Shown: in pieces, positions 1 through 5,663 of the stretch
How positions within the stretch are numbered: the stretch's first letter is position 1
Layout: every line of letters starts with the position of its first letter
DNA from: Desulfobacteraceae bacterium
GTDB taxonomy: Bacteria > Desulfobacterota > DSM-4660 > Desulfatiglandales > Desulfatiglandaceae
Length of the DNA stretch: 5,688 nucleotides
Reading direction: 5' to 3'
Assembly: GCA_030589225.1 (NCBI GenBank)
Contig: JAUUWD010000120.1
Location: 1 to 5,688 of the forward strand
Notes under the pieces: model-generated
Databases searched by the model: none
What the model was told of the DNA's origin: nothing
Seen by the model: the letters and a program-made list of their open reading frames with translations, nothing else
Made by a program: the position numbers and the translations under genes

Positions 1-1
1 A

Positions 2-463
2 CCAAAAGGGCAGGTTCTCGATGTGGCTATGGGGGGCGGGGCAAATGCGGTTTACCTGGCCAGGATGGGTTTTGAAGTCGAAGGAGTTGACATATCAGCC
101 GAAGCAGTAAATACGGCCCTGGAATTGGCGCGTAAGTCTGGTGTGAATCTCAAAGCCCGGCTGGCTGATCTGGAGAGCAACTATCGTATTCGGAAGAGTT
201 CATACGACGTCATTGTCTGCTTTAAGTACTTGCAACGCTCCCTTATCCAACAGATGAAAGATGGTCTGCGCACCGGTGGCATGGTGGTATATGAGACCTT
301 TATCGTTGACCAGGCCAGATTTGGTAAGCCAAAAAATCCGGACCATCTGCTGAAGCACAATGAGCTTCTTGATCTATTTCGTGATTTCCGATGCCTTCGC
401 TATCGTGAAGGTATTTTTGAAAGCAGAAAGGCTATTGCAAGTATAATTGCGGAAAAGACATAA
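2..463 (+). CDS. Class I SAM-dependent methyltransferase (3' part; start lies outside the window)
   Basis: The open frame runs in from the left edge and gives 153 visible residues ending at TAA 461-463. The GTG at position 23 falls inside the SAM-binding motif, so it cannot be the true start. Visible signatures are motif I (VLDVAMGGGANAVYLA, fragment residues 5-20), the acidic end of strand 2 that contacts the SAM ribose (GVDIS, Asp30), and a later YDVIVCFKYLQRSLI strand. A C-terminal VYETF...GKPKNPDHLLKHNEL block resembles TehB-like small-molecule methyltransferases. The probable role is cytoplasmic methyl transfer from SAM to an unidentified small acceptor. The first 30-50 residues are probably missing. 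korA follows after only 17 nt, so they are probably co-transcribed, but this does not identify the substrate. The family call is firm; the substrate is unknown. Confidence 0.85.
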   Translation, partial: PKGQVLDVAMGGGANAVYLARMGFEVEGVDISAEAVNTALELARKSGVNLKARLADLESNYRIRKSSYDVIVCFKYLQRSLIQQMKDGLRTGGMVVYETFIVDQARFGKPKNPDHLLKHNELLDLFRDFRCLRYREGIFESRKAIASIIAEKT

Positions 464-467
464 ACTT

Positions 468-472
468 AGGAG
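468..472 (+). promoter_or_regulatory. Ribosome binding site that fixes the korA start
   Basis: AGGAG lies 8 nt upstream of ATG 481, which is ideal spacing. A longer in-frame reading from GTG 472 would begin on the last base of this Shine-Dalgarno sequence and add only Met-Pro-Gly. The ATG at 481 is therefore chosen. Confidence 0.8.
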
Positions 473-480
473 TGCCTGGA

Positions 481-2160
481 ATGCGAGATAATACTCTGAA
501 CATCCTCATTGGCGGTGAAGCGGGTCAAGGACTGGTCACCGTTGGACAACTCCTGGCCAAAAGCCTCGCGCGAAGCGGCTATTCCATACTCATAACACAA
601 AGCTACCAGTCTCGCATACGAGGCGGGCATAACACCTTTGCCATCCGGGCGGGGGCTGAAAAGATCATTGCCCCAAGAGAGCCTGTAGACCTTTTGGTCG
701 CTCTCGACAGTGACACCGTCACTCTTCATCGCGGGAATCTAACTTCTCACGGGATCATCGTCCTTGATACCGCCTTAGATATTGATAGTGGTTTTCTTTT
801 AAAAGTACCTTTTAAGGAATTGGCCCAAAACAGGTTCTCAAACATCGTAGCCCTTGGGGTGGTCGGGTCCATTGTTGGTTTGAGCGAAAGCCTGATGGCA
901 GGGGCATTGGATGATTTCCTTGACAAAAAGGACGCGAGTTTGGCTGTAGAAAACCAACGTGTGCTTGCATCTGCCGTAAGGTGGACGGCAGAACACGCAA
1001 AATTCGGCCTTAAACTCCCCACTATCCCAAACACCTCTCGGCGCTTGATGATGAATGGCAACGAGGCCATTGCCCTTGGGGCCCTTTCTGCTGGCTTAAA
1101 GTTTGCTGCCTTCTATCCCATGACCCCTGCTACCTCCATCAATCTGAACCTGGCAGGCCATGCCAAGAAAATGGGTTTAATTGTGGAACAGGCGGAAGAT
1201 GAGATTGCGGCCATCAACATGGCTATCGGGGCTTCATTTGCTGGAACCCTAAGTATGGTGGCAACATCCGGGGGTGGATTTGCCCTTATGGTGGAAGGGG
1301 TCAGTCTGGCAGCCATGACGGAAACCCCCCTGGTGGTCGTGGTGGCCCAACGCCCCGGACCAGCAACTGGCCTTCCCACAAGAACCGAACAGGCTGACCT
1401 CGAGTTTGTCCTGCACGCTGGTCACGGTGAGTTTCCACGAGCAGTCTTTGCACCTGGAACGGTGGAAGAATGCTTTCACCTCACCCGCAAGGCCTTTGAG
1501 CTGGCAGAGCGATATCAGGGCCCAATGTTTCTTCTGACCGACCAGTTTCTCGCGGATTCCTATCGCACTGTGATCCCTTTTGATGTTGAGAAGTTCCCCC
1601 CAGTGCCTGTATGTACCGAGAAAGCTGCGACTTCCCCTTATGCACGTTATGCCATAACAGAAAGCGGAGTTTCTCCTCGCCTCCTTCCGGGGATGACCGA
1701 ACATCTTGTGGTAGCTGATAGCGATGAGCATACAGAGGGAGGTCACATTACGGAAGATCTTACCGTGAGAAGGAAGATGTTGGAAAAGAGGCTGAGAAAG
1801 GAGAAAGGAATTCAAACTGATGTCATCCCTCCGGATATTGAAGGGGAAACCAAACCGGACCTGTTGCTGGTCTCATGGGGTTCGAGCAAGGGTGCGGTCC
1901 TCGAAGCGGCTTCACTTCTGAGATCCAACGGGGAAAGGGTCGCCACGCTTCATTTTTCGCAGGTTTGGCCGCTTATTCCTGACCAGTTTTTAGGACGCCT
2001 ACAGGATGCAAGGCAGGTCATCAGTATTGAGAGCAACGCCAGCGGTCAACTGGCGCGGCTGATCCGGCGAGAGTCGGGGTTTGAAATCAAGAAGAAAGTG
2101 CTTCGATATGATGGACTGCCGTTAACACCCGAGTCAATACTTCGAGAATTAAACCGATGA
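481..2160 (+). CDS. korA: 2-oxoacid:ferredoxin oxidoreductase, fused gamma-alpha subunit (KorA type)
   Basis: This 559-residue subunit pairs with KorB to decarboxylate a 2-oxoacid, most likely 2-oxoglutarate, to the acyl-CoA with reduction of ferredoxin; the reaction can run reductively in CO2 fixation. Residues 1-185 are the gamma domain (GGEAGQG at 11-17, SRIRGGHN at 44-51). Residues 190-360 are the pyrimidine-binding alpha domain (YPMTPATS at 212-219, EQAEDE at 236-241, GPATGLPTRTEQADLEF at 293-309). DEHTEGGHITED (415-426) and a C-terminal domain (LLLVSWGSSKGAV, 461-473) complete the usual order for fused KorA proteins. The fused domain order and length favour the 2-oxoglutarate type over pyruvate enzymes, but 2-oxoacid specificity cannot be proved from sequence. 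The start is ATG 481 with AGGAG 8 nt upstream. The stop is TGA, showing that UGA works as a normal stop in this genome. korB follows after 24 nt. Confidence 0.92.
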   Translation: MRDNTLNILIGGEAGQGLVTVGQLLAKSLARSGYSILITQSYQSRIRGGHNTFAIRAGAEKIIAPREPVDLLVALDSDTVTLHRGNLTSHGIIVLDTALDIDSGFLLKVPFKELAQNRFSNIVALGVVGSIVGLSESLMAGALDDFLDKKDASLAVENQRVLASAVRWTAEHAKFGLKLPTIPNTSRRLMMNGNEAIALGALSAGLKFAAFYPMTPATSINLNLAGHAKKMGLIVEQAEDEIAAINMAIGASFAGTLSMVATSGGGFALMVEGVSLAAMTETPLVVVVAQRPGPATGLPTRTEQADLEFVLHAGHGEFPRAVFAPGTVEECFHLTRKAFELAERYQGPMFLLTDQFLADSYRTVIPFDVEKFPPVPVCTEKAATSPYARYAITESGVSPRLLPGMTEHLVVADSDEHTEGGHITEDLTVRRKMLEKRLRKEKGIQTDVIPPDIEGETKPDLLLVSWGSSKGAVLEAASLLRSNGERVATLHFSQVWPLIPDQFLGRLQDARQVISIESNASGQLARLIRRESGFEIKKKVLRYDGLPLTPESILRELNR

Positions 2161-2184
2161 CCTGAATCGACAGCGAGGATATAC

Positions 2185-3036
2185 ATGGTAGATACTGATG
2201 ATTACGGAAACTACGAGACAGCCTGGTGCCCGGGCTGTGGAAATCATTCAATTTTGGAGGCAATAAAACAAGCGCTGGTAGCCAGGCAACTGAAGCCTCA
2301 TGAGGTGCTGTTTGTCTCTGGTATTGGTCAGGCTGCCAAGGCACCTCATTATCTTAATGCAAATGTCTTCAATGGCCTTCACGGCCGATCGCTCCCGGTG
2401 GCCACAGGCGCGAAGCTTACCAACCCGAAACTCACGATAATTGTTGAAAGTGGTGACGGGTGTAATTACGGAGAGGGTGGCAACCACTTTCTGGCGGCCA
2501 TTCGTAGAAACATCGACATAACACTTTTGGTACACAATAATCAGGTATACGGCCTGACCAAGGGACAGGCCAGCCCCACATCTCCCGAAGGTTTTGTAAC
2601 AAAGGCTCAGCCTGAAGGCGTGCCGTCACTCCCTTTCAGTCCAATCGTAGTGGCCGTGGCCATGCGGGCGGGTTTTATTGCCCGCGGTTTCTCCGGCAAG
2701 ATGGATCATTTGTCCGAGTTAATTCAGCAGGGCATTGCTCATCGGGGCTTTGCCCTAATTGACGTATTACAGCCCTGTGTCTCTTTCAACAAGGTCAATA
2801 CCTTTTCCTGGTACAAGGAGCGATGTAACCCGCTACCAGCAGGATACGACCCTACGGATTGGGAGGCAGCCATAAAGGTGGCTGGTGAATGGGGAGATAA
2901 AATTCCGATTGGTATCATTTACCGCAACGACAGGCCACCCTTTGAAGATCACTTTCCGGTATTAAGTCAAGGGCCTTTGGTTGGACGGGATGTTGACCGG
3001 GTGACGCTAACCAAAATCATGGAAGGCTATTTGTAG
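2185..3036 (+). CDS. korB: 2-oxoacid:ferredoxin oxidoreductase, beta subunit (KorB type)
   Basis: This 283-residue catalytic subunit binds thiamine diphosphate and, in the family, one [4Fe-4S] cluster. Visible motifs are WCPGCGNHS (Cys15, Cys18), the diphosphate/Mg motif GDG at 90-92, HNNQVYGLTKGQASPTS (117-133) with the Mg-binding Asn, and LQPCVSFN with Cys198. NGLHGR (63-68) and LPVATGAKL (70-78) are also typical of the family. Of the four cluster cysteines described for the Sulfolobus enzyme, three are recognisable; the third position, in GIG-C-x, reads GIGQAAK here, with Gln49. No separate ferredoxin (KorD) subunit is visible, so the complex is probably the two-subunit KorAB form. GAGG at 2175-2178 is 6 nt from the ATG. 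The gene is almost certainly co-transcribed with korA. Function is confident; the exact oxoacid is inferred. Confidence 0.92.
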   Translation: MVDTDDYGNYETAWCPGCGNHSILEAIKQALVARQLKPHEVLFVSGIGQAAKAPHYLNANVFNGLHGRSLPVATGAKLTNPKLTIIVESGDGCNYGEGGNHFLAAIRRNIDITLLVHNNQVYGLTKGQASPTSPEGFVTKAQPEGVPSLPFSPIVVAVAMRAGFIARGFSGKMDHLSELIQQGIAHRGFALIDVLQPCVSFNKVNTFSWYKERCNPLPAGYDPTDWEAAIKVAGEWGDKIPIGIIYRNDRPPFEDHFPVLSQGPLVGRDVDRVTLTKIMEGYL

Positions 3037-3124
3037 ATCAGAAGAAACGCCTTTCCGCATTTCCTCAACCAAGGGCAGATTGCGCGGCAAAAAGAGAAAA
3101 AGAACGACTTTCAGACGGAAACTT

Positions 3125-3148
3125 ATTAAGGGATAAAATTAAGGGATA
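3125..3148 (+). repeat. 11-bp direct repeat duplicating a Shine-Dalgarno segment
   Basis: ATTAAGGGATA occurs at 3125-3135 and again at 3138-3148, a period of 13 nt. The AAGGG of the second copy (3141-3145) lies 6 nt from ATG 3152 and is the working ribosome binding site of the DUF2156 gene. The first copy is too far upstream (17-19 nt) to serve this start. It may be a tandem slip duplication or a standby site. The rest of the 3037-3151 gap shows no convincing promoter or terminator. Confidence 0.6.
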
Positions 3149-3151
3149 CAT

Positions 3152-4045
3152 ATGGTGCTGGATGATTTCAAACCGATAAAGATCCAACACAAAGAGATAT
3201 TTAAACACTTCTTTCTTCAGGACCCTCCTCAGACTTCTGAATTAACCTTTACGAATCTCTTCATCTGGCGGCATCATTACCATCCCATATGGCTTCAGTG
3301 GGAAGACTGCATGCTGATTATTTTCAAACCTGAGGGGGTTTTACCATTCTGCCTGCCACCTATTGGTCCTGGAAATAAAAAAAAGGCCCTCGATATCCTT
3401 TGCGAAACACTTCAGCAGCTCACCACGGATGTGAAGATTTGCAGAGTAAGTGAGGAATTCGTTGAAAAATCCGTGAATCATGACCATTATGCCTCTTTTT
3501 TCGATCGAGACAATAGTGATTACGTCTACCGCACTCTGGATCTCATCCAGTTATCCGGGAGAAAGTATCACAAAAAGAAAAACCTTTTAAATCGATTTAT
3601 TAAAAACTATACATTCGAATATCGTCACCTGGACATGGAGCTTGTGGAGTGTTTACTTGATATGCAGGAAAAATGGTGCGAGATAAAAGAGTGTGTTGAC
3701 AAACCCGACCTTCTTGCAGAAGATTATGCTGTATATGAAGCCCTCACCCATTATGAGGAGCTTGATTATCGAGGAGGCGCTATACAGATCAATTCCAGGA
3801 TTGAGGCCTTTTCCATAGGAGAGCCGCTAAACACCGATACCGCAGTAATTCATTTTGAGAAGGCCAACCCCGAAATCCCAGGCCTCTATGGTGCAATAAA
3901 CCAGCTCTTTTGCACTAACGACTGGTCTGATATTGAGTACATCAATAGAGAACAGGATCTGGGTATTGAAGGTTTAAGGAAGGCCAAAGAATCCTATAAT
4001 CCCCACCATATGGTGAATAAATATACTCTCAGCCCTAAAAAGTAG
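3152..4045 (+). CDS. DUF2156 protein (phosphatidylglycerol lysyltransferase C-terminal-like, soluble)
   Basis: The 297-residue product resembles the stand-alone DUF2156 family, whose double GNAT fold is shared with the catalytic C-terminal domain of MprF, which transfers lysine from Lys-tRNA to phosphatidylglycerol. Conserved blocks are SGRKYHKKKNLLNRF (135-149), GGAIQINSRIEAFSIGE (208-224), AVIHFEKANPEIPGLYGAIN (231-250) and YINREQDLGIEGLRKAKESY (263-282). The last two are the acceptor-site side of the fold. There is no signal peptide and no hydrophobic segment, so it lacks the flippase half of true MprF and is probably cytoplasmic. The biochemical role of the short soluble members is not established to my knowledge; aminoacyl transfer to an unknown acceptor is an inference. 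ATG 3152 has AAGGG 6 nt upstream. The 115-nt gap after korB leaves co-transcription open. Confidence 0.85.
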   Translation: MVLDDFKPIKIQHKEIFKHFFLQDPPQTSELTFTNLFIWRHHYHPIWLQWEDCMLIIFKPEGVLPFCLPPIGPGNKKKALDILCETLQQLTTDVKICRVSEEFVEKSVNHDHYASFFDRDNSDYVYRTLDLIQLSGRKYHKKKNLLNRFIKNYTFEYRHLDMELVECLLDMQEKWCEIKECVDKPDLLAEDYAVYEALTHYEELDYRGGAIQINSRIEAFSIGEPLNTDTAVIHFEKANPEIPGLYGAINQLFCTNDWSDIEYINREQDLGIEGLRKAKESYNPHHMVNKYTLSPKK

Positions 4046-4077
4046 CACTTTAGTTCTTGTCTCAAATAGATAAAGTG

Positions 4078-4313
4078 GTAACCGTTCACGGGTTCAAAGA
4101 TTCAGGGGTTCACGGTTCAATTCTCGTCCACGGAGTGCATTTGGGTTACATATTTATGAGAAAAAGCGTCAGCTTCGTCAGGCCTAATCCAAAATTTGGA
4201 GCTAAATTGGCAATTACTTGGGAAAATGAGCGTTTTTAACGACGATTTCGGGTCTTCAATCCCTTCTTTGTCCTTAACCCTGAACGTTGAACCCTGAACC
4301 AGTGAACGGTTAC
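4078..4313. repeat. MITE-like intergenic element with inverted heptamer-repeat ends
   Basis: The ends are perfect 12-bp inverted repeats, GTAACCGTTCAC at 4078-4089 and GTGAACGGTTAC at 4302-4313. The left end continues inward as an array of GTTCA words starting at 4084, 4092, (ATTCA) 4100, 4108 and 4115, spaced 7-8 nt. The right end mirrors this with TGAAC words ending at 4285, 4292, 4299 and 4307, also spaced 7-8 nt, plus a CCTTAAC unit at 4272-4278. The roughly 150-nt core carries a small dyad (TCCAAAATTTGGA, 4188-4200) and no credible gene. There is no clear target-site duplication; only AAAG occurs near both ends. The structure fits a short non-autonomous or REP-like intergenic repeat. As a transcript it could fold into a long imperfect stem. 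The rest of the 4046-4358 gap holds only the Shine-Dalgarno region of the next gene. Confidence 0.65.
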
Positions 4314-4358
4314 AAAGATCCAAGCGAAAAAAACCTTTAGCAAAGAGCGAGGTAGGTC

Positions 4359-4883
4359 ATGAATGTGTTTAAACTAAATAGCTGGTCCCCCTATGTTGCG
4401 GGTGGCATGGTAGGAATTCTCATTTGCCTGTCGGTCCTGATAACCGGAAAGTACTTTGGTGCGTCCACGACCTTTGTCCGTTCAGCCGGCCTGATTGAAA
4501 AGGTATTTGCATCTGAACGGGTGGAAAAGATGGACTATTTCGTACAGAAAAAGGTGAGAATTGACTGGCAGTGGATGTTTGTCGTTGGTGTTTTCTTTGG
4601 ATCCTTGCTCTCCTCAAGAATTTCAGGGGACTATAGGAAAGCAGCTCTACCACCCATGTGGGAGACAAGGTTCGGGCCTAATAGAGCCAAGAGATGGGTT
4701 ATTGCCTTTGTTGGGGGCATTATTGCCATGTTTGGGGCGCGCATGGCCGGAGGGTGACCAAGCGGTCACGGATTGAGCGGTTCGGCTCAATTAGCAGTAA
4801 GTGGTTATATCGCCTTGATCTGCTTTTTTATTTCAGGAATTATCATGGCGAAAATACTTTATGGAGGAGGTGAAAACCGATGA
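4359..4883 (+). CDS. YeeE/YedE-family (DUF395) membrane transporter half, probable selenoprotein with Sec at in-frame TGA 4755-4757
   Basis: Read through the TGA, this frame gives 174 residues with Sec133; terminated there it gives 132. Hydrophobic segments lie near residues 9-30, 70-86, 112-130 and 138-167. The conserved family region reads RFGPNRAKRWVIAFVGG, then FGARMAGG-U-PSGHGLSG (125-141). The U position is where YeeE/YedE proteins carry their conserved Cys, part of the thiosulfate path in TsuA/YeeE. The 41 codons after TGA encode the remaining family motif and last helix without another stop. They end at TGA 4881-4883, overlapping the next start by ATGA. A hairpin with a GGUUCG loop follows at SECIS distance. 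GAGG (4349-4352) lies 6 nt before ATG 4359. UGA ends korA and the second YeeE gene, so the genetic code is not globally altered. The alternatives are a nonsense mutation (Cys TGC/TGT to TGA) or a sequencing error; Sec is favoured. The role is probably uptake of a sulfur or selenium compound. Confidence 0.85.
4754..4792 (+). promoter_or_regulatory. Candidate bacterial SECIS element (selenocysteine insertion signal)
   Basis: Two hairpins sit back to back on the coding strand. The first, GTGACC-AAGC-GGTCAC (4754-4769), is a perfect 6-bp stem that includes the TGA. The second, ATTGAGC-GGTTCG-GCTCAAT (4772-4791), is a perfect 7-bp stem, plus a G-U pair from 4771 to 4792, with a 6-nt loop starting GGU. 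The loop begins 21 nt after the TGA. The published bacterial SECIS model, as I recall it, asks for a UGA-to-loop distance of about 16-37 nt, a stem of at least 4 bp and a G among the first two loop bases; all are met. The loop GGU also resembles the SelB-contacted GGU of E. coli fdhF. Folding energy was not computed. Confidence 0.75.
4863..4870 (+). promoter_or_regulatory. Shine-Dalgarno of the second YeeE gene, inside the read-through extension
   Basis: GGAGGAGG lies 9 nt before ATG 4880. In the read-through frame it encodes the Gly-Gly-Gly near the C-terminus of the upstream protein. The second gene can therefore be initiated independently, or by coupling at the ATGA overlap (4880-4883) when ribosomes pass the upstream TGA. 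Confidence 0.8.
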
Positions 4884-5407
4884 ACTTACTTTTTTGGGGA
4901 CTTGTTACTGGCATCTTTTTCGGTTTTCTTCTCCAGAAAGGCCAGGTCTTAAGATACGATAAACAGTTGGGCGCCCTTCGTCTCAGTGATTTTACAATTG
5001 TAAAGTTCATGCTCTCCACGGTAATAGTGGCCATGGTTGGCATCTATTTTCTCCATGACTTGGGTCTGGTAGCGTTGAAACCAAAAACGACAGCGCTTGG
5101 AGCCAATATCATAGGGGGTCTCATCTTCGGCGCAGGCTGGGGTCTGCTGGGTTATTGCCCGGCTACAGCAGTCGGCGCTCTGGGTGAAGGAAGATGGGAC
5201 AGTCTATTTGGAATTATCGGCATGCTGTTCGGTGCTGCCATTTACGCTGAAGTCTACCCTGCCCTAAAAACAAATGTGCTTGCGTGGGGGAACTTCGGGA
5301 AAATCACCCTTCCCGGCGTATTGGGTATTAACCACTGGATAGTTATAGTAGTCCTGATAATCGCGTTTTGCAGCCTGTTTTACTGGTTTGAGAAAAAAGG
5401 AGTTTGA
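4880..5407 (+). CDS. YeeE/YedE-family (DUF395) membrane transporter, second half
   Basis: The 175-residue product is strongly hydrophobic, with likely membrane segments near residues 2-19, 38-58, 73-92, 106-127 and 150-169. The family signature is GAGWGLLGYCPATAVGALGEG (84-104) with its conserved Cys93, the counterpart of the Cys/Sec site in the upstream protein. Full-length YeeE/YedE transporters are internal repeats of about 330-400 residues. Here the two halves are separate genes, an arrangement also known for two-part YeeE-type pairs such as PmpA/PmpB. The two products probably associate in the membrane to form one thiosulfate-type channel or transporter. ATG 4880 overlaps the upstream stop (ATGA), so translation is likely coupled. 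Cys93 is encoded by TGC, so only the first half has the recoded site. A hairpin follows 12 nt after the stop. The substrate is inferred from the family. Confidence 0.9.
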   Translation: MNLLFWGLVTGIFFGFLLQKGQVLRYDKQLGALRLSDFTIVKFMLSTVIVAMVGIYFLHDLGLVALKPKTTALGANIIGGLIFGAGWGLLGYCPATAVGALGEGRWDSLFGIIGMLFGAAIYAEVYPALKTNVLAWGNFGKITLPGVLGINHWIVIVVLIIAFCSLFYWFEKKGV

Positions 5408-5419
5408 TTAATCCCTTAA

Positions 5420-5443
5420 ACCATCCCTCAGTAGCGGGATGGT
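5420..5443 (+). terminator. Perfect 8-bp hairpin after the YeeE pair, without a T-tract
   Basis: ACCATCCC (5420-5427) pairs with GGGATGGT (5436-5443) across an 8-nt loop, starting 12 nt after the stop codon. The bases that follow (CCCAGTTCTG) are not T-rich. It is therefore not a textbook intrinsic terminator; it could stabilise the 3' end of the transcript or work with Rho. Confidence 0.45.
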
Positions 5444-5502
5444 CCCAGTTCTGCTACACGTGTTAGATAGTGATTTGTGATGCCCTATGGAATAAAGTTC
5501 AA

Positions 5503-5549
5503 ATGACAAAATCCATATGACAAATCAAATCCAAAACCCCAATGTCAAA
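5503..5549. repeat. Short degenerate ATGACAAA repeat in non-coding DNA
   Basis: ATGACAAA occurs at 5503-5510 and 5517-5524 and as ATGTCAAA at 5542-5549. AAATCC-type spacers end at 5514 and 5532. The A-rich stretch has no open frame of note. I see nothing else that can be supported between 5444 and 5630 on either strand. Confidence 0.4.
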
Positions 5550-5631
5550 ATGTTTTCCAAAACGATCACTTATTTATCTTATTCCCATTGTGCATCTTCA
5601 CCAGTGTAGGCTGCGTGTGAGTCAAATTACC

Positions 5632-5663
5632 AGCCCCCAGAGGAGGTGGCTTGTTTTTGTTTG
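5632..5663 (+). other. Ambiguous site: weak hairpin with T-rich tail, or ribosome binding site of a gene leaving the window
   Basis: AGCCCCC (5632-5638) can pair with GGTGGCT (5645-5651) with one mismatch, followed by a TG-interrupted T-run to 5663, weakly terminator-like. The same bases contain AGGAGG (5641-5646), followed by TTG codons at 5651 (4 nt away) and 5657 (10 nt away) in a frame that stays open to the right edge. No ATG is present and only about a dozen codons are visible. Neither reading can be confirmed. Confidence 0.25.

Noticed and set aside
472..480. GTG start for korA three codons upstream of ATG 481
   Set aside because: The GTG overlaps the AGGAG Shine-Dalgarno sequence, which is ideally spaced for the ATG.
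1249..1815. 188-codon open frame on the minus strand
   Set aside because: It lies entirely within korA, whose motifs are intact; it is a coding shadow with no ribosome binding site or recognisable domain.
3044..3063. Imperfect hairpin after korB (GAAACGC / GCATTTC)
   Set aside because: It has a mismatch, little G-C pairing and no T-tract, so it cannot be called a terminator.
4057..4239. 60-codon open frame in the intergenic region
   Set aside because: It starts with TTG without a ribosome binding site, runs through the heptamer repeat arm and has no recognisable family.
4078..4313. A CRISPR array from the regularly spaced GTTCA words
   Set aside because: The words are 5 nt with 7-8-nt period and inverted between the two ends; there are no spacers and no cas genes.
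4359..4757. A complete 132-residue protein ending at TGA 4755
   Set aside because: It lacks the conserved family motif residues and last helix that are encoded in frame immediately after the TGA, and a SECIS-like hairpin follows, so read-through with Sec is the better model.
4755..4757. A genome-wide reassigned UGA codon (Trp or Gly) instead of Sec
   Set aside because: korA and the second YeeE gene end at TGA in family-typical positions, and no other in-frame TGA occurs in the genes of this window.
5420..5443. Treating the 8-bp hairpin as a definite intrinsic terminator
   Set aside because: The downstream bases are not T-rich, so it is listed only as a low-confidence terminator-like hairpin.
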